This document shows positions 11,722 to 23,700 of a stretch of 64,000 bases of DNA, one piece after another. The notes under the pieces are model-generated. The model saw nothing but the letters and a program-made list of their open reading frames with translations. It was not told where the DNA came from and made no database searches. The translations under genes and the position numbers were made by a program. Every line of letters starts with the position of its first letter. Position 1 is the stretch's first letter. Source of the DNA: Pictodentalium vernedei (Eukaryota; Mollusca; Scaphopoda; Dentaliida; Dentaliidae); contig CM062296.1 in assembly GCA_031216915.1 (NCBI GenBank), forward strand, positions 146,196,840-146,260,839, given 5' to 3'.

Positions 11722-12889
11722 ATTGTCCAGAGTCTAGAAATGCAGGCGGATGAAAAACTACTCGCACTTTTTCTTGTCTGGTCCACCACGATAGGCGAAC
11801 AAAATTACCCCACATAGGGTGGGGGATTGTTCCCCACCTTTCTGGAACCTTATGGACATGCATGCCTGAAATCCTCAAAACTGGCTCCTGTACTCTCATC
11901 CTGACATTTCTTGAATTCTTTTTATTTTGTTATACACCCCCCCCCCCCCCCACACACACACCCCGTTCTGGGTATTTAAGACTGACACGAAGGACGACCT
12001 CAATTTTTTATGTTTTGAGATCACGTTGACGTCACGTGTTTATTCGACGCGTTGCAGGCGTTGTTTTCGTAATGCGTTGTTAGATTATGTGAAAATGGAT
12101 TTTTCTTTCAACGAGAGATGAGGATTCCCTCGATCCTGAAGTTGGCGCAAACACCCGGCGGCATGGGCAGAAGGGGTCGGCTTTCGAGTCATTCTCCACT
12201 ACCATAACCTTAAATAACAGGATAAGTAGATATAGCCAGTCGACGTCAGATCTTCTGACGAGTTAACCAGGCCAAAGTCTTGGTCCATTTGGTAAGTTCC
12301 AACTATATTTCTAACAATCATATAGATTTTGGCCTGAAAACCACGAGAAACGGTACGTATCACATGTGTTCCGATTCCGTATCATATAGACGACTCATTC
12401 TGATTCCGTATCATATAGACGACTCTTTCCGGTAGCGCGACGTGCAATCATAACAGGCACATGATTACATTCTATGTGCGTTTCAGTGATCGACTCAGCT
12501 GATCGCTTACAATACAAAACAAAACTCCTTACAGTTAGCGACAGAACTATATATTAATAGCCAATGACCCCCCCCCCCCCCCCCACACACACACACAATA
12601 AATAGAAACTACACAATTCAATATTACACCTACCCGGTTCCTGAGGATGTCGCACACTCGTAAATTCAAGCGAATCATCATAGGAAGTGACATTAAGAGT
12701 GAATAATTTGACAACACAACTTTGAAAATTGCGGTGACCGCGTTACTCGTTGTTTGTTAACGTGCACAACAATATAGGTCCATAAAATATGGGTTTTTTT
12801 AAAAACTTTTTCTCGCCCAAATTATGTCCCCAAACTGTATTAATAATTTAAGAATTAATCTGTTTATGTGACATAATTGTTAGATAAAT
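11722..12889. other. No gene recognised
   Basis: Intergenic. C runs at 11937-11950 and 12567-12584, each followed by ACACAC, and a 30-bp direct repeat (GATTCCGTATCATATAGACG) at about 12372 and 12402. Confidence 0.6.
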
Positions 12890-13056
12890 GAATTATCATG
12901 ATAATGTGCATGCCCTGTGATTTGCATCGGATTCTCGGTGGTGTTCAAAAATGGGATCGCGACTCACCGGCAAAGCCGACTCGTTGAGATCCCATTCTGG
13001 ACACCACCTCGAATCCGATACAAATCACAGGACATGCGCATTATCATGAAAATCTG
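12890..13056. repeat. Imperfect palindrome, about 70-bp arms
   Basis: Arms run from TTATCATGATAATGTGCATG to the inverted CATGCGCATTATCATGA, with GGTGGTGTTCAAAAATGGGATC / GATCCCATTCTGGACACCACC near the loop. Probably a decayed MITE. Confidence 0.7.
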
Positions 13057-13530
13057 TATATATCGATGCGCTTAACGCCTAAAGCGCACGGCATTACCAC
13101 ACTTCCAAGATATAAATCTGGTTAGATATGAACTCGCACCATTCTGTCAAAAATCCATCCTTACTTCACCCTCATAATTATGTCTGTACATGGCATTAAA
13201 TTTTCACAGTCCCACTTCAATAAGTTTGGTTTGGGTTATACCTTCCAGGAATTTGCCCAATAACCAGCAACGGACTTTCCGCATCTCTCATTAGATCTAC
13301 AGTTGCGGTGATTGCGGTGACAGGCATGAAAGTACCACATTCCAAACAAGCGCGCCGCTAAGGACAGTTAGCGGATGTGATTCCCTCCCCCCGCAATAAT
13401 GTTTCCAGTCGGACACTGCCATCTGGATGGGAGCATTAGATATCGATACGCTCTTGCTTGTAATCATGCACTTGCTTGCGTTTTTATGCAACGCAAACAG
13501 TCTGTCATACAAATGGAGATTTTAGATTAA

Positions 13531-13754
13531 CCCTTTGTACACGAGCGGCAGCATTAACGACCCAGAAGCATGATACGTCATAATTTCATTAAGTAGGACA
13601 GCTGCTGAGTGAATGTGTGGGGTAGACCAATTAATAAACAGCCCCACGGCTGCACGTTGAAAATATTAACTGGTCTACCCCCAAATAATGAATGGGGACT
13701 CTTCCAATTGCTGCCATTGAATTGACAGGGAATATACAACCAGGGTTCTAAGGA
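13531..13754. mobile_element. TTAA-flanked MITE, family G, copy 1
   Basis: TTAA at 13527-13530 and 13755-13758. Termini are CCCTTTGTACACGAG and the inverse-like GGTTCTAAGGA. An inner GGGTAGACCAATTAAT...TTAACTGGTCTACCC inverted repeat is present. A second copy lies in the LINE at 48192-48401. Confidence 0.75.
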
Positions 13755-14219
13755 TTAAGGTTGTTGCTGACCCAGCATGATTAATTTGTAGTACCGGTAT
13801 TGTACTTATCAATTAAGATGGTGCCTCACGATTTCAACATGTATATTTTATAAAGCCCAAATACATTTCTAAGATGTCTCCAGATCTTTAACTATATGTC
13901 CGACTAACTAATATTCCAACTACATCATCAAGGCATACCTTCATGATGAAGTGGGAATTTTCGACTAGTCGAGACTTGAGCCATCATGGTCGGGACAAAT
14001 CAGGTTTATATACCAAAATCTAGCAGCTTCGCGACACCCCTGATTACAAACTATAGAGATTGATGGGGTGGTGGTGGGGTGGGTGAAAACCCAACCTTTC
14101 ATGAAATGTATCCACACGTTTCCCCCAAAGCTTCGAGCGGGGTCTGATGGCATTAAAACATAATGACGTTAGCCAATACGCATTGAAAGAAACTGCGACA
14201 TAATATACCACTACGTGTT

Positions 14220-14400
14220 AATCCTTCACTTAACACGACTAAGGAGACGAACAAAAAATTGCAAAAATTATTGATGAGCTGAAAACTTCCAATTGTTGCC
14301 CCCAAAACATAGCTTATAACCCCCAATATTTGTGCGAACTCGTTGTACTCATTCCAATGAAGGGTCATTTGGGATGTTTTGGAAGAAAACATTACAATTT
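14220..14400. mobile_element. Degenerate TTAA-type MITE fragment
   Basis: Starts near TTAATCCTTCACTTAACACG and retains AACATAGCTTATAACCCCC and CATTCCAATGAAGGGTCA. The right end merges into the duplicated GA-rich block that follows. Confidence 0.55.
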
Positions 14401-14581
14401 GAATAGTGATGTGGTGATTTGCGATGGGCAGGATATGGTAGGAGAAAATAATAATTATATAGAAAGGGAAGCGTGGGAACTATGGGATGGGGTGGAGGTA
14501 CTTGTCCCTACTTAGGTGAAAGAAAGAGAGTGAGAGAGAGGGAAAGATGGCGAGAACGAGAGGGAAATGGAGAGATAGAGC

Positions 14582-14632
<51 letters not shown>

Positions 14633-14834
14633 AATGAAGGGTCAGTTGGGATGTTTTGGAAAAAGCATTACAATTTGAATAGTGATGTGGTGATTTGCGA
14701 TGGGCAGGAGAAAATAAGGATTATGTAGAAAGGGAAGCGTGGGAACTATGGGGTGGAGGTACTTGTTCCTACTTAGATAGAAAAGAGAGTGAGAGATGGC
14801 GAGAACGAGAGGTGGAGGTGGAGATCGAAAGAGG

Positions 14835-14904
<70 letters not shown>

Positions 14905-14925
14905 TTGGAGGGGGGGGGGGGTAGG
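14350..14925. repeat. Direct duplication ending in long (GA)n tracts
   Basis: A block of about 285 bp beginning CCAATGAAGGGTCA and ending in (GA)n occurs twice, starting at 14350 and 14631. Each copy contains the AGAAAGGGAAGCGTGGGAAC string. The GA tracts run about 14586-14630 and 14833-14902. Confidence 0.85.
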
Positions 14926-14950
14926 GGTTCTCAGACTCTTTACGTTTTAA

Positions 14951-15193
14951 TCCTTTACCTAACATGAAAAGCAGACGACACTTGCAAAAAAAATTCTTGA
15001 ATAACTAATTTTTTTCATTTTTTGTCTCAAAAACATAGGTTATGACCCCTCGTTGGAACGAGCTCGACGAGCTCGTTCCAACGAGGGGTCATAACCTATG
15101 TTTTTGAGACAAAAAATGAAAATATTTTGAAAATTAATTGGCGATTTTTGAGAATAGCGCTGGCCGGTTTTGGCCGTTACGTTGGGTAAAGGG
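14951..15193. mobile_element. TTAA-type hairpin MITE, family A, copy 5
   Basis: Intact TTAA both sides (14947-14950, 15194-15197). The inner palindrome is perfect over TTTTTGTCTCAAAAACATAG and its inverse, around GAGCTCGACGAGCTC. One of the youngest-looking copies. Confidence 0.93.
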
Positions 15194-15197
15194 TTAA

Positions 15198-16475
15198 ATG
15201 AGACCGAAGATTCCCTCGAATGATTTGTCTCTTTATGGCTTTTAAAGTTGAGAAAGCTGCACATTTAACCTCCATAATATCATGTAACAACTTTATTACA
15301 TTTGGAGCACACAATATGCACTTTTCTCAATTTTAGAAGCGCGTCAGTACCAATCATAGCTTCGGGTATTGTATTACCTACGTCCCACTAAGACATATGA
15401 ACCACCAATGCTGGCCATGCAACCAATGTTCGAAATCTTCCAACCACCCTGTGTAGAATGTCGGGGCGTAAATACTCTTCAAAACAATATTATATGGAGC
15501 AATCGTTATTCCGTTCTTTGAAGTGGAATATATGTGAACAAATTACGTAGAGGGTCACCAACGAGTCGTCAGTTTGTAGTGCACTTTACAAATCAAATTC
15601 AGTAAATCAGGTCTGGACCCAGCCATTGGCTCGGTCCAGACCTCATTTACTGAAATTGATTTGTAAATTTGTTGCAAGAGTTTCAAAAACTTGGTTTTTA
15701 CTGGGGATGATATGAAGACTATTTCTATCACTTGATCCAAGCCCCCAAGAGGTGACTAAAAGGGTGGCTTAAATAAATAGCCTCGAAGTATGTTACAACT
15801 GCGGATCAGAAGATTCCAGGTTCGAACATGTTGCTTGGGAGAACGTCTGCACCAAACGTATCTGCATGGCAATCATTTCTGTTGCCGATCACCACCCTCT
15901 CGCCATTTACTGCCGAATTCTCATGAAAGATACTATGAGAAGTAATATTTTTCGATACGTGGAGTTCGAAATGTAAGCATGCCAGGATACAGATTTCGCG
16001 CAAGAATATATCTTCGTCCACATGGATGGGGGTTAAAGGTCGGAAAAGGTCCAAATCGTGTGCTGAATAATCGTAAATGATACGCGGTGTTGCACACTAT
16101 ATTCTTTAGAGGTGTTGCAGTCGTCTAGTGCTAAATTGCAAGCTTCATCGTTAATAAAATACAGAAGATAAAATAGGGTTTATTTGTTTTATTTCAATAA
16201 CTTATATAATCTGTTTTCAGTGGAAAAATATAGTTCATGATATAGAATTTAGTATAGATGAAGAATCGTCATTCAACAACCTCAAACACATTCATACACA
16301 TCTTCATTCATACAATTCCTCAATAAATTACAATCATAACTAACAACAATACCCGCAAACAAGTCGCCATTTTCGCAAAACAAAAACAGAAAAAAAACAA
16401 AATTCTCGCTTAAATACATGTAACAGCCATCATCGTTCTGTTTAACTTAATGGCTGTTGATAAATCAACATGTTG
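15198..16475. other. No gene recognised apart from one palindrome
   Basis: Intergenic; only the palindrome at 15582-15672 stands out. Minus-strand frames at 15806-16054 have no recognisable domain. Confidence 0.5.
15582..15672. repeat. Palindrome, about 35-bp arms
   Basis: TTACAAATCAAATTCAGTAA plus AGGTCTGGACC and their inverse flank a short loop. No termini recognised. Confidence 0.65.
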
Positions 16476-16477
16476 TA

Positions 16478-16792
16478 CAGTTAAAACTAGAAGTCCTGTC
16501 ACGAATTGTGCGCTTATCTAGGCTTAATTGCGTGTAGGAATTGCGCGCATTTGCCATATCGAATGACATCCAAAGCACGGCAGGTTCTCCTGGTTACTCA
16601 TAGCAAACACAGGCAATGTTTCTGCCAATGGACCTCCGGGATACCCCGGAGGTCCATTGGCTGAAACATTTCTTGTGCACAGGCCATATGTACAGAATCT
16701 GATAGCCTTACTATAGTCATAGCGCGTAGATTAACGCCCAGATCGACGTGCTATTTGTGCGCATTTCATGACATGACTTCTAATTTTAACTG
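16478..16792. mobile_element. TA-flanked MITE, family B, copy 1
   Basis: Left TA at 16476-16477, right flank CA. The terminal repeat is CAGTTAAAACTAGAAGTCC. Arms carry TTGCGCGCA-type blocks. The core hairpin is CCAATGGACCTCCGGG with its inverse. The same core occurs in family C, which has different ends. Confidence 0.9.
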
Positions 16793-17089
16793 CACATCCA
16801 TCACAAAAACGATCATCGGCATGTGAAAAAAGAGCAAATAGTAAACTTTGAAACTCTCAACATGTGAGTATTGAACGCCACTACCAACGAGCGTGGTCCA
16901 CATGTAGAAAAAGAAATCTGGCGGTGGTCAACCCTGGTCGTAACCTAAAATGGACAACGCCATCTAACATCGGTTCCCTGAATACCATACGATATCGGTC
17001 ATCCCAACTGTTCAAAATGATACCGTACTGGGTAAATATAAACTGAGACATCTTGAATGGATCGTGCGTGTTAGCAGACCGCGTTGATG

Positions 17090-17320
17090 TTCTTAGATTA
17101 AAACACAGTGCGTTGAGAGAGGATCACCACGAAGACACATAGGATGGATAAGCAAAGTTTCAGTCAATGGACCACCGGGGAAACTCGATGGTCCATTGAC
17201 AGAAACTTTTCTTGTCCATCTCATGCTTTCCCACAACGTGTTTTGTCGGGGTGAAATTTCCACTCTGCGCGTGCTGAAGTGGTATTTCCCTCTTCACGTA
17301 CTGTACGCGGATCGTGATTT
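17090..17320. repeat. Diverged hairpin element with the shared GGACC core
   Basis: GTTTCAGTCAATGGACCACC and GGTCCATTGACAGAAAC form a hairpin at about 17155-17215, matching the core of families B and C. The outer ends are too diverged to place. Confidence 0.5.
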
Positions 17321-17567
17321 ATTGCTCAACCATCTGTTAAGTGTAGTTTCCACCCACGCATGACCTGACAATGTGAGAAAACGCGTAATAACCGCAAGTC
17401 AGGGATTAGAAATGGTTTTCTGGGTTGACCTCGATACTCGTAAAAAGCCTTTTTGTAATGTTGCTCTGCATTTGAGTCTTATTTTCAGGGTGAATTAACC
17501 ATCACGTTGGTAGTGATAAAATACACTGCATACGGCAGCTGGGGTGACTATTTTGTATAAAGGATAC

Positions 17568-18216
17568 TAGAGCTGAAACGGTTAAGGGGTTTTCTTCATC
17601 GACTAATCACGTGGATTAAACTTGGTTAACCGATAAATCACTTGTCCAAATAGATATCTGAATAACTGCCGTACCGTTGATGATTTACAGCATGAACCCT
17701 TTACCCAACCTAACAAACAAAACCGATTAGACCTACCTATATGCATAAATCTCCATTCAAATTTATTGATTTCAATTTTTGTCTCAGAAACATAGCTTAT
17801 GACCCCTCATTGGAACGAGCTTGTTGAGCTCGTTCCAATAAGGAAGGGGTCATAAGATATGTTTTTGAGACAAAAATTGAAAATTTTTAGTAATTCATGA
17901 ATTTATTTTGCAAGTATCGTCTGCTACCCGCAATGGGTAAATGGTTCAGAATGACCATTTCCAGCTACTAATACAGTATAATGATCAGGCAAATGAACAA
18001 GTATGTCGGCAAGTAACTTGCATGCTTTACTCTGTCTCATATAATTGATGTGAGTCAGTGTGACTATGTTTACCTGTTTTGGAGCAAGTTTCTTCCTTTG
18101 TTGACCCATATAATACAGTAATTCAAAAGTAACGGTTAATCGATCAATTACTTTTTGGCTCGATCAAGATGTTGATCATTGATTAATCGATTAAACGGTT
18201 AACCGTTTCAGCTCTG
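17568..18216. mobile_element. hAT-like element, exact 8-bp target duplication, with nested MITE
   Basis: AAGGATAC flanks both ends (17560-17567, 18217-18224). Termini are TAGAGCTGAAACGGTTAA and its inverse CAGAGCTGAAACGGTTAA, with ATCGATTAATC-type subterminal sequence typical of hAT elements. A family A MITE (17697-17944) lies within it, so the hAT insertion came first. No transposase remains. Confidence 0.92.
17697..17944. mobile_element. TTAA-type hairpin MITE, family A, copy 6 (nested in hAT-like element)
   Basis: Termini are CCCTTTACCCAACC and GGGTAAATGG; TTAA flanks are eroded. The inner palindrome is ATAGCTTATGACCCCTCATT with its inverse, around GAGCTTGTTGAGCTC. Confidence 0.85.
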
Positions 18217-18835
18217 AAGGATACATACCACACACCGGAAGTGAAGGTCTACAACACATCTTTGAGGATTTCAAAGTTAAAAATGGCGACTAACCATGCG
18301 CACACACTCTTTCAAACACTACACACGTCAATCAGCTTTCACCAATAAATTAGATACGAGTATATACAAATGTTGTAAATATGTGAATACTGAATAAAAC
18401 TGTAGAAACTCAAACATTGTCTGCTAAAAGGTGTTCCAGGCGATCAGGATTCATTTTTTAGAATGTCACGTGACATTGTCGTAAAATCTATAAACATAGT
18501 CGAAGTCGATACTTGTAGTGCCCTTGTAAAAGTTAGAAGACATCCATTTAACTCTACTGAAAAGATGGGTTCCGTTGTAAGGCTCAACGTTTCAACTTAT
18601 TCGCACCATTTCTTGTTCCTTAAACTGAAAATGGTGTAGATAAGTTCTATAACCGTACGATTCTGAGTGGGTTGTTCGATACAAATGCTGTATGCAGAAA
18701 AAAAGACCGTTTCTATATATTCGACCTTTGATCTTCGTCGAACAGTTTCGAATTCGTTCCGTAATGACCTATGATTTTTGCCTTTTCAAATTGTAGTTAT
18801 TCAGTAGTCAGTACTTGACAACCTAACTCTTTTCT

Positions 18836-18995
18836 TTTATTGGGGTTTATCGACACTTTCGACAGTCAGGGTCACTTCGTGTCGCAAGTCGGACTCCCCG
18901 GAAAGAATCACTGAACAGTGGCAAGCAACTATCAGACTTCCCAACAAATACTAGCTCCACAGAAGCAGGGTTAGCACTTTTTGAAGGCAAGTCTT
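18836..18995 (-). mobile_element. SINE fragment (3' body)
   Basis: Plus-strand TTTATCGACACTTTCGACAG and GGTCACTTCGTGTCGCAAG match the inverse of the SINE 3' region. It breaks off after GAAGGCAAGTC. Confidence 0.75.
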
Positions 18996-19084
18996 TTCCT
19001 ATTCCCCCTCATAGTTCTTATTTTTCGATGAGTATATGTCATAAAAACCGCATCTTTTTGAAACCCAATAACCAAGAATTTAAC

Positions 19085-19205
19085 CCGTTTAATTATTTGT
19101 TTTTCAATTTTTTCACAAGTCTTCAACAAAACCATATCATATGACCCCTCACTGAAACGAGCTCGTTCCAATGAGGAGTCAAATAATATGGTTTATTGAA
19201 AGTGC
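19085..19205. mobile_element. Family A2 MITE fragment
   Basis: AACAAAACCATATCATATGA and the inverse CAAATAATATGGTTTATTG match the inner arms of the element at 10980. The outer ends are lost. Confidence 0.6.
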
Positions 19206-19516
19206 TGGGAATTTTCCTTTCAAATGCTCAACTTGTAAATTACTCCGGTGGATTTTAATATCTATTTATTTGGGTTTAACGACACTTTTAACAGCCAGGG
19301 TCACCCCGTGTCGGATCTCCGGCGGATAGGGCCGAACAGTCAGTCAAAGAGTTATGGAACAGGATAGAACATCGTGTCCCTTTCATTCACAAGTAGCTGA
19401 TCTGAGCAAATAGAGGCTCACAATAATATACATGAAGTTGATTGAAGCACTCTAAATCCAACACCTTTCAACCCGGTGCTCATACAGTTCTTTGTGTGAA
19501 GAAAAAAGTGGCAGTA

Positions 19517-19830
19517 CAGTTAAAACTAGAAGTCCTGTCATGAACTGTGCGCTTATCTAGGTTTAACTGCGCGTAGGATTTGCGCGCAGTTGCCATATCG
19601 AATAGCAACCAAAGCACGGCAGGTTCTCCTGGTTGCTCATAGCAAACACAGACAACGTTTCTACCAATGGACCTCCGGGTTACCCGGAGGTCCACTGGCT
19701 GAAACACTGCTTGTGCACAGGCCATCTAGACAGAAATTGATAGCCTTACTTCGGTCATAACGCGTAGGTTAACGCGCAGATCGACGTGCTATTTGTGCGC
19801 ATTTCATGACAGGACTTCTAGTTTTAACCG
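19517..19830. mobile_element. TA-flanked MITE, family B, copy 2
   Basis: TA on both sides (19515-19516, 19831-19832). Ends are CAGTTAAAACTAGAAGTCC and GGACTTCTAGTTTTAACCG. The core hairpin is CCAATGGACCTCCGGGTTA with its inverse. Strongly similar to copy 1. Confidence 0.92.
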
Positions 19831-19972
19831 TAGGCGAACACCTGACAAAATTAATGACAAATTATTAAAGAGGTTTTGTAATAATTTATGCCTATAGCCC
19901 TGTAGGGCTGAAGGACTAAATTAAGACTAAACCTCCCCACTAATACAACAGAGGTTCGCTCATTTTGGTGTA

Positions 19973-20227
19973 CAGTACAACTGCTGTGGAATGGTCAAAA
20001 TCCACCCGTGGGCACTTTTGCCCACGGGCACTTTTGTGAATCAATAATCAGTGGTTTTCAGCAAATATTCAATGAAAGAAGCATCGGTTCGTACCCGGTG
20101 TTTCATTCATTGGAAATCTGAAAGCGATTCCATGGTTTTATGTTGGAGACTCACTGTTAGCGCATGAGTGGAAAATGGAAATATTGCCCACGCGTGGATT
20201 TTGACCTTTTCCACGACGACCGTACAG
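19973..20227. mobile_element. TA-flanked MITE related to family D
   Basis: TA both sides. The left end CAGTACAACTGCTGTGGAA and right end TTCCACGACGACCGTACAG are imperfect inverses. The centre has GAAGCATCGG...CCCGGTGTTTC. It lies just downstream of the PIM poly(A) signal. Confidence 0.8.
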
Positions 20228-20371
20228 TAGACAGTTTTGTCTAAGTCAATATCTTGCACTACGCTGGATTGAAAGAGAATACACCTTTTAGTGGAAGAAC
20301 ATATAGGAGTCAATACTAGTCTGTCCATAAAGGATTGGTCCACGTAATGAATTTGCATTGGAATGGCATTG

Positions 20372-20377
20372 TTTATT
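20372..20377 (-). terminator. Candidate poly(A) signal of the PIM gene
   Basis: AATAAA on the minus strand (TTTATT on the plus strand), 194 nt after the PIM stop codon. It is the first canonical hexamer I see downstream, giving a 3' UTR of roughly 0.2 kb. A TA-flanked MITE begins about 145 bp further on. Confidence 0.5.
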
Positions 20378-20570
20378 GTCGGGAATTCCTCCCCACCACG
20401 AACCGGAATTCTGACGGCCTCGCTGCTTGGAGCGGCTACACTGTCAACTCGAAGTGGGTAGGTCCCTTGAGCTTCACAAGCTCATTTCTCGACGACAGGG
20501 CGTCGGGATGTTGTTGCTTCTCTGTGAAGAATTGCACTTTTGGTCACCCATACCGGGCTACTGTCCTTCG

Positions 20571-20752
20571 TCATATACTTTCTTGGCTGCTCATGGAGGA
20601 TGCATCAACACAGTTTTTAGCACATGATCTTGGTGTATTGTCTATTGTTATTGGTACTGACTTTTTCATCCATGGGTGTTCTAGGATATGTTCGAGCGTC
20701 AGTCGCTCTGATGGTCTGGCGGACAGACACTTGGAGATCAAATCTTTGACTT
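20571..20752 (-). CDS. PIM: PIM kinase exon 6 (C-terminal lobe and stop)
   Basis: Acceptor TTTTTCAG, then 59 residues and TGA. It contains [20 protein letters not shown] and ILEHPWM, the PIM C-lobe arginine helix and the HPWM motif, followed by a short serine-rich tail ending SSQESI. It completes the kinase domain, so the gene is whole within the window. Confidence 0.95.
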
Positions 20753-23700
20753 CTGAAAAAGACAAAAAAGAACTTTGCTCTAGAAAATTCGTAAACACTA
20801 TCTCAAACATATTTTAAATGCACAAAATATCATACACAGTACCTTTAGAATTAAGAGAATGCGTGGCAACTGCAATCCCTCACAGAATCAAATAAACAAG
20901 CCTGGAAACAAGCAGACTCATCTGCAGAATGAGGTCCCCAGAGGGTGAACAGCAGGGTAGCATTACTAAATTTACCCTCTGTGAACCTCAATGCCAATCA
21001 AGGTCCCAGGACTAAACAGAAAGAGATACCCACAGGATAAATTAGGGAATTCTAGCCCACTGTAAAGGATAGCATCAGCAAATTCACCCTCTGGGGACCT
21101 CATTCTGTAAATGACAAATAGCTTATTTCCAGGCGTACAAATAAGTTAAATATAAAAAAAGAAATATAAAAACCACAAAGAAGATGCCTGATGTTCAAAG
21201 ATGTCAAGATCTTTATATTTCTTTAAATTTACATGAAAATGGTCTATGGTCAACTGGATCACCGATCTAATCATACGAAAATTCTACACAGTACAGTCGC
21301 AGTGGACTGGTCGTAATTCAAACGTGGGCAGTGATGTCCACGCATGCGTATACCAGGTAATGAAAATGATCGTCAGTAGAATTTTAAATAATGAAGCACC
21401 GGGTTTTACCCGGTGCTTCATTAATTAAATTTTGATGATTATTTCTATTATTAGTGTTTAGAATCTAATATTCTTGCGTCCGTGGAAATATTGCCCACCC
21501 GTGGAAAGTGACCAGTCCACGGAGGCCGTACAGTAGGCTAAATTTTTAGGGCAAAATGTAGAAAATTAATCAAATGTGAACAGCATTATTTTGTAAGTAT
21601 AGCTTGACATATATGGGTTAGGTTAGCTGAGTGGTACTATTATCATATCATTATTGGTACATCGTTCGCGTTCGAATAAATGAATACTTCCTCGTATCCT
21701 TTAGTCCCATGTATTGTTTGTTCTCTTTAACGATGTATCAACCTCAGCCTGTGAAAATGTAACGTCCTTTTTTCCTAGAAGTTGTTGAGGGATAAGTGTT
21801 TACTTCTGAATATTTAGGAGTAGCGTATTGTGTTGGGATTATGTTCCGGAAGTCTCACCTTCAAATTTACTCGAAATGTACCATCCCCCTCACAACCCGC
21901 AGAGATATAGAACAGTTTTTTGTAAACAAGTTGCTACTTACCACTAGATACTCTTCCTTTGAAATTCAATGCGGCTTTCACTATCTGATCATCTTGTTCA
22001 AAGGGGATGTCGCCACATACCATGTCAAACAGCAAGATTCCTAGAGACCACACAGTTGCGGGACGTCCGTGGTATCTATGATATTTGATCCATTCGGGTG
22101 GACTGTACACACGGGTTCCTGAAAATAGAGTAGAAAGATTGTTTTTGAGTTCTCAGTTCAACTTTTAAAACAGTTAACACTTTCCATGATAGGTTAACCC
22201 TACCGCTACCCACTCCCATGGATTAGAATGGAATACAATCAAATTCGCTGAAATTAGCTAAATCCTCATATTTTTAGGATATGTTAGTGACATTTATTTT
22301 TCTTCAAAAATGAAGGAACACAGAGTGAACCAGGTTGGTTGACAGATATTTTGTTTCCATAAATTTGCATGAAAATGGTCTTTCAAGACCATTTTCATGC
22401 ACATTTATAGAAATGAAATTGCTGAAATCGGCAAATTTGGAGAAATTTTTCAAAACGCTATTTTGCTGGTATTTATTTTATTAACTTTTATTGTTTTCCA
22501 TTTTTATGTACTATTTCCTTCGTTTATTTTCCTTATTCAAGATATAACAGACTTTTTGATAGAAAAAAAATCGACCCTGCACTACTACCTCAAACATTAG
22601 CTTTACGTTTTGTAGTCGAAAGAAAAAGAAAGAATCGAGAAAAAAATATATAAAACAAACATGCACTTTCAATATTGTAACGACAAACACGTTTCTCTTT
22701 GTAAATGGCGGTTCTTATTTTCCACTCCACGTGTCTGCTTAAAAGATCGTTATCGCTTTTATAAATTAGGGCAGTGGCGCACTAGGTCTATCTACCTGAA
22801 ACAAGCGAGTGCATGTCCCGTTTCTAAGTGCACGACTTCTGTATTGATCCCGACAGAATTAGAATTCAGTACGCAATACAAGACAACCGGGTCTCTTTTG
22901 TTCGATTCGATTGTTTAGCAAATGTGGCCACTATTAGCACGTTGAGTCGCATTGTTTCTACAGACGTGTACACGTTTGGCCGATCGATCGCAATTCCGAT
23001 GTTTGTTTCACAGGCCCATAATACCAGACGCAGGCTAGTAGGTTCCATTCCCAGACAGACATTAGCAGAAGAAAAAATATTTTATCCCCCACTTCATTTC
23101 ACCCCATGCTGGATCAAATTACATATTCCACATAGATGAAGACCCAAGGTCTTCCCAGGGGAGTAAATTAACTTCTCGTGCTAACTGGCACACCCTGTGT
23201 ATTTTTGAAGGCTTATTTATGAACCCAGAAAGTAGAGAAATACCCATACCAAAATACCCCACAACAGGCATCAATGTATATAAGTCTGATATTTTTCAAG
23301 AAAAGTGTAGGGATGGGGTGGAGGACGAGTCCCCCTCTATCTCCCTTGTATCTACGTCGCGGGGAGTGCGGTGGCTCAGTGGGTAGAGGTGTGGGCTGCA
23401 AGACGAGAGGTCCTCGGTTTGAATCCCACCTGTGCCAACTGCGTTGTGTCCTTGAGCAAGACACTTAATCCCAATTGCCCACGTGGGGGCGCGGTGGCGT
23501 TGTGTACTATAGCATACTGCGCGTTGATGGTGCACTTGTCTTCAACCAATGCTAATCCTGCTTGCGTGGAGTTTGGGGAGTCTGACAGTTGCTCGCCGTT
23601 TCCCGTTGGTTCTCTCCGGGTACTCCGGCTTCCTCCACCCGTAAAACTGTCCCACAAGAGGTGCCTCTGGCTCGAAAGTGTCGTTAAACCCCAATAAATA

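Noticed and set aside
14642..14967. Open frames of about 90-107 codons rich in SL or RE repeats
   Set aside because: Translation of the (GA)n tract; no real coding signal.
20335..20817. Plus-strand 160-codon open frame
   Set aside because: Overlaps PIM exon 6 and 3' UTR antisense; no domain, no start context.
22828..23139. Plus-strand 103-codon frame in intron 4
   Set aside because: No recognisable domain; it partly overlaps a dispersed repeat.
23371..23430. tRNA gene candidate (A and B boxes)
   Set aside because: The boxes head a SINE body with an AATAAA-type tail; there is no full cloverleaf. The same applies at 59450 and 60385.
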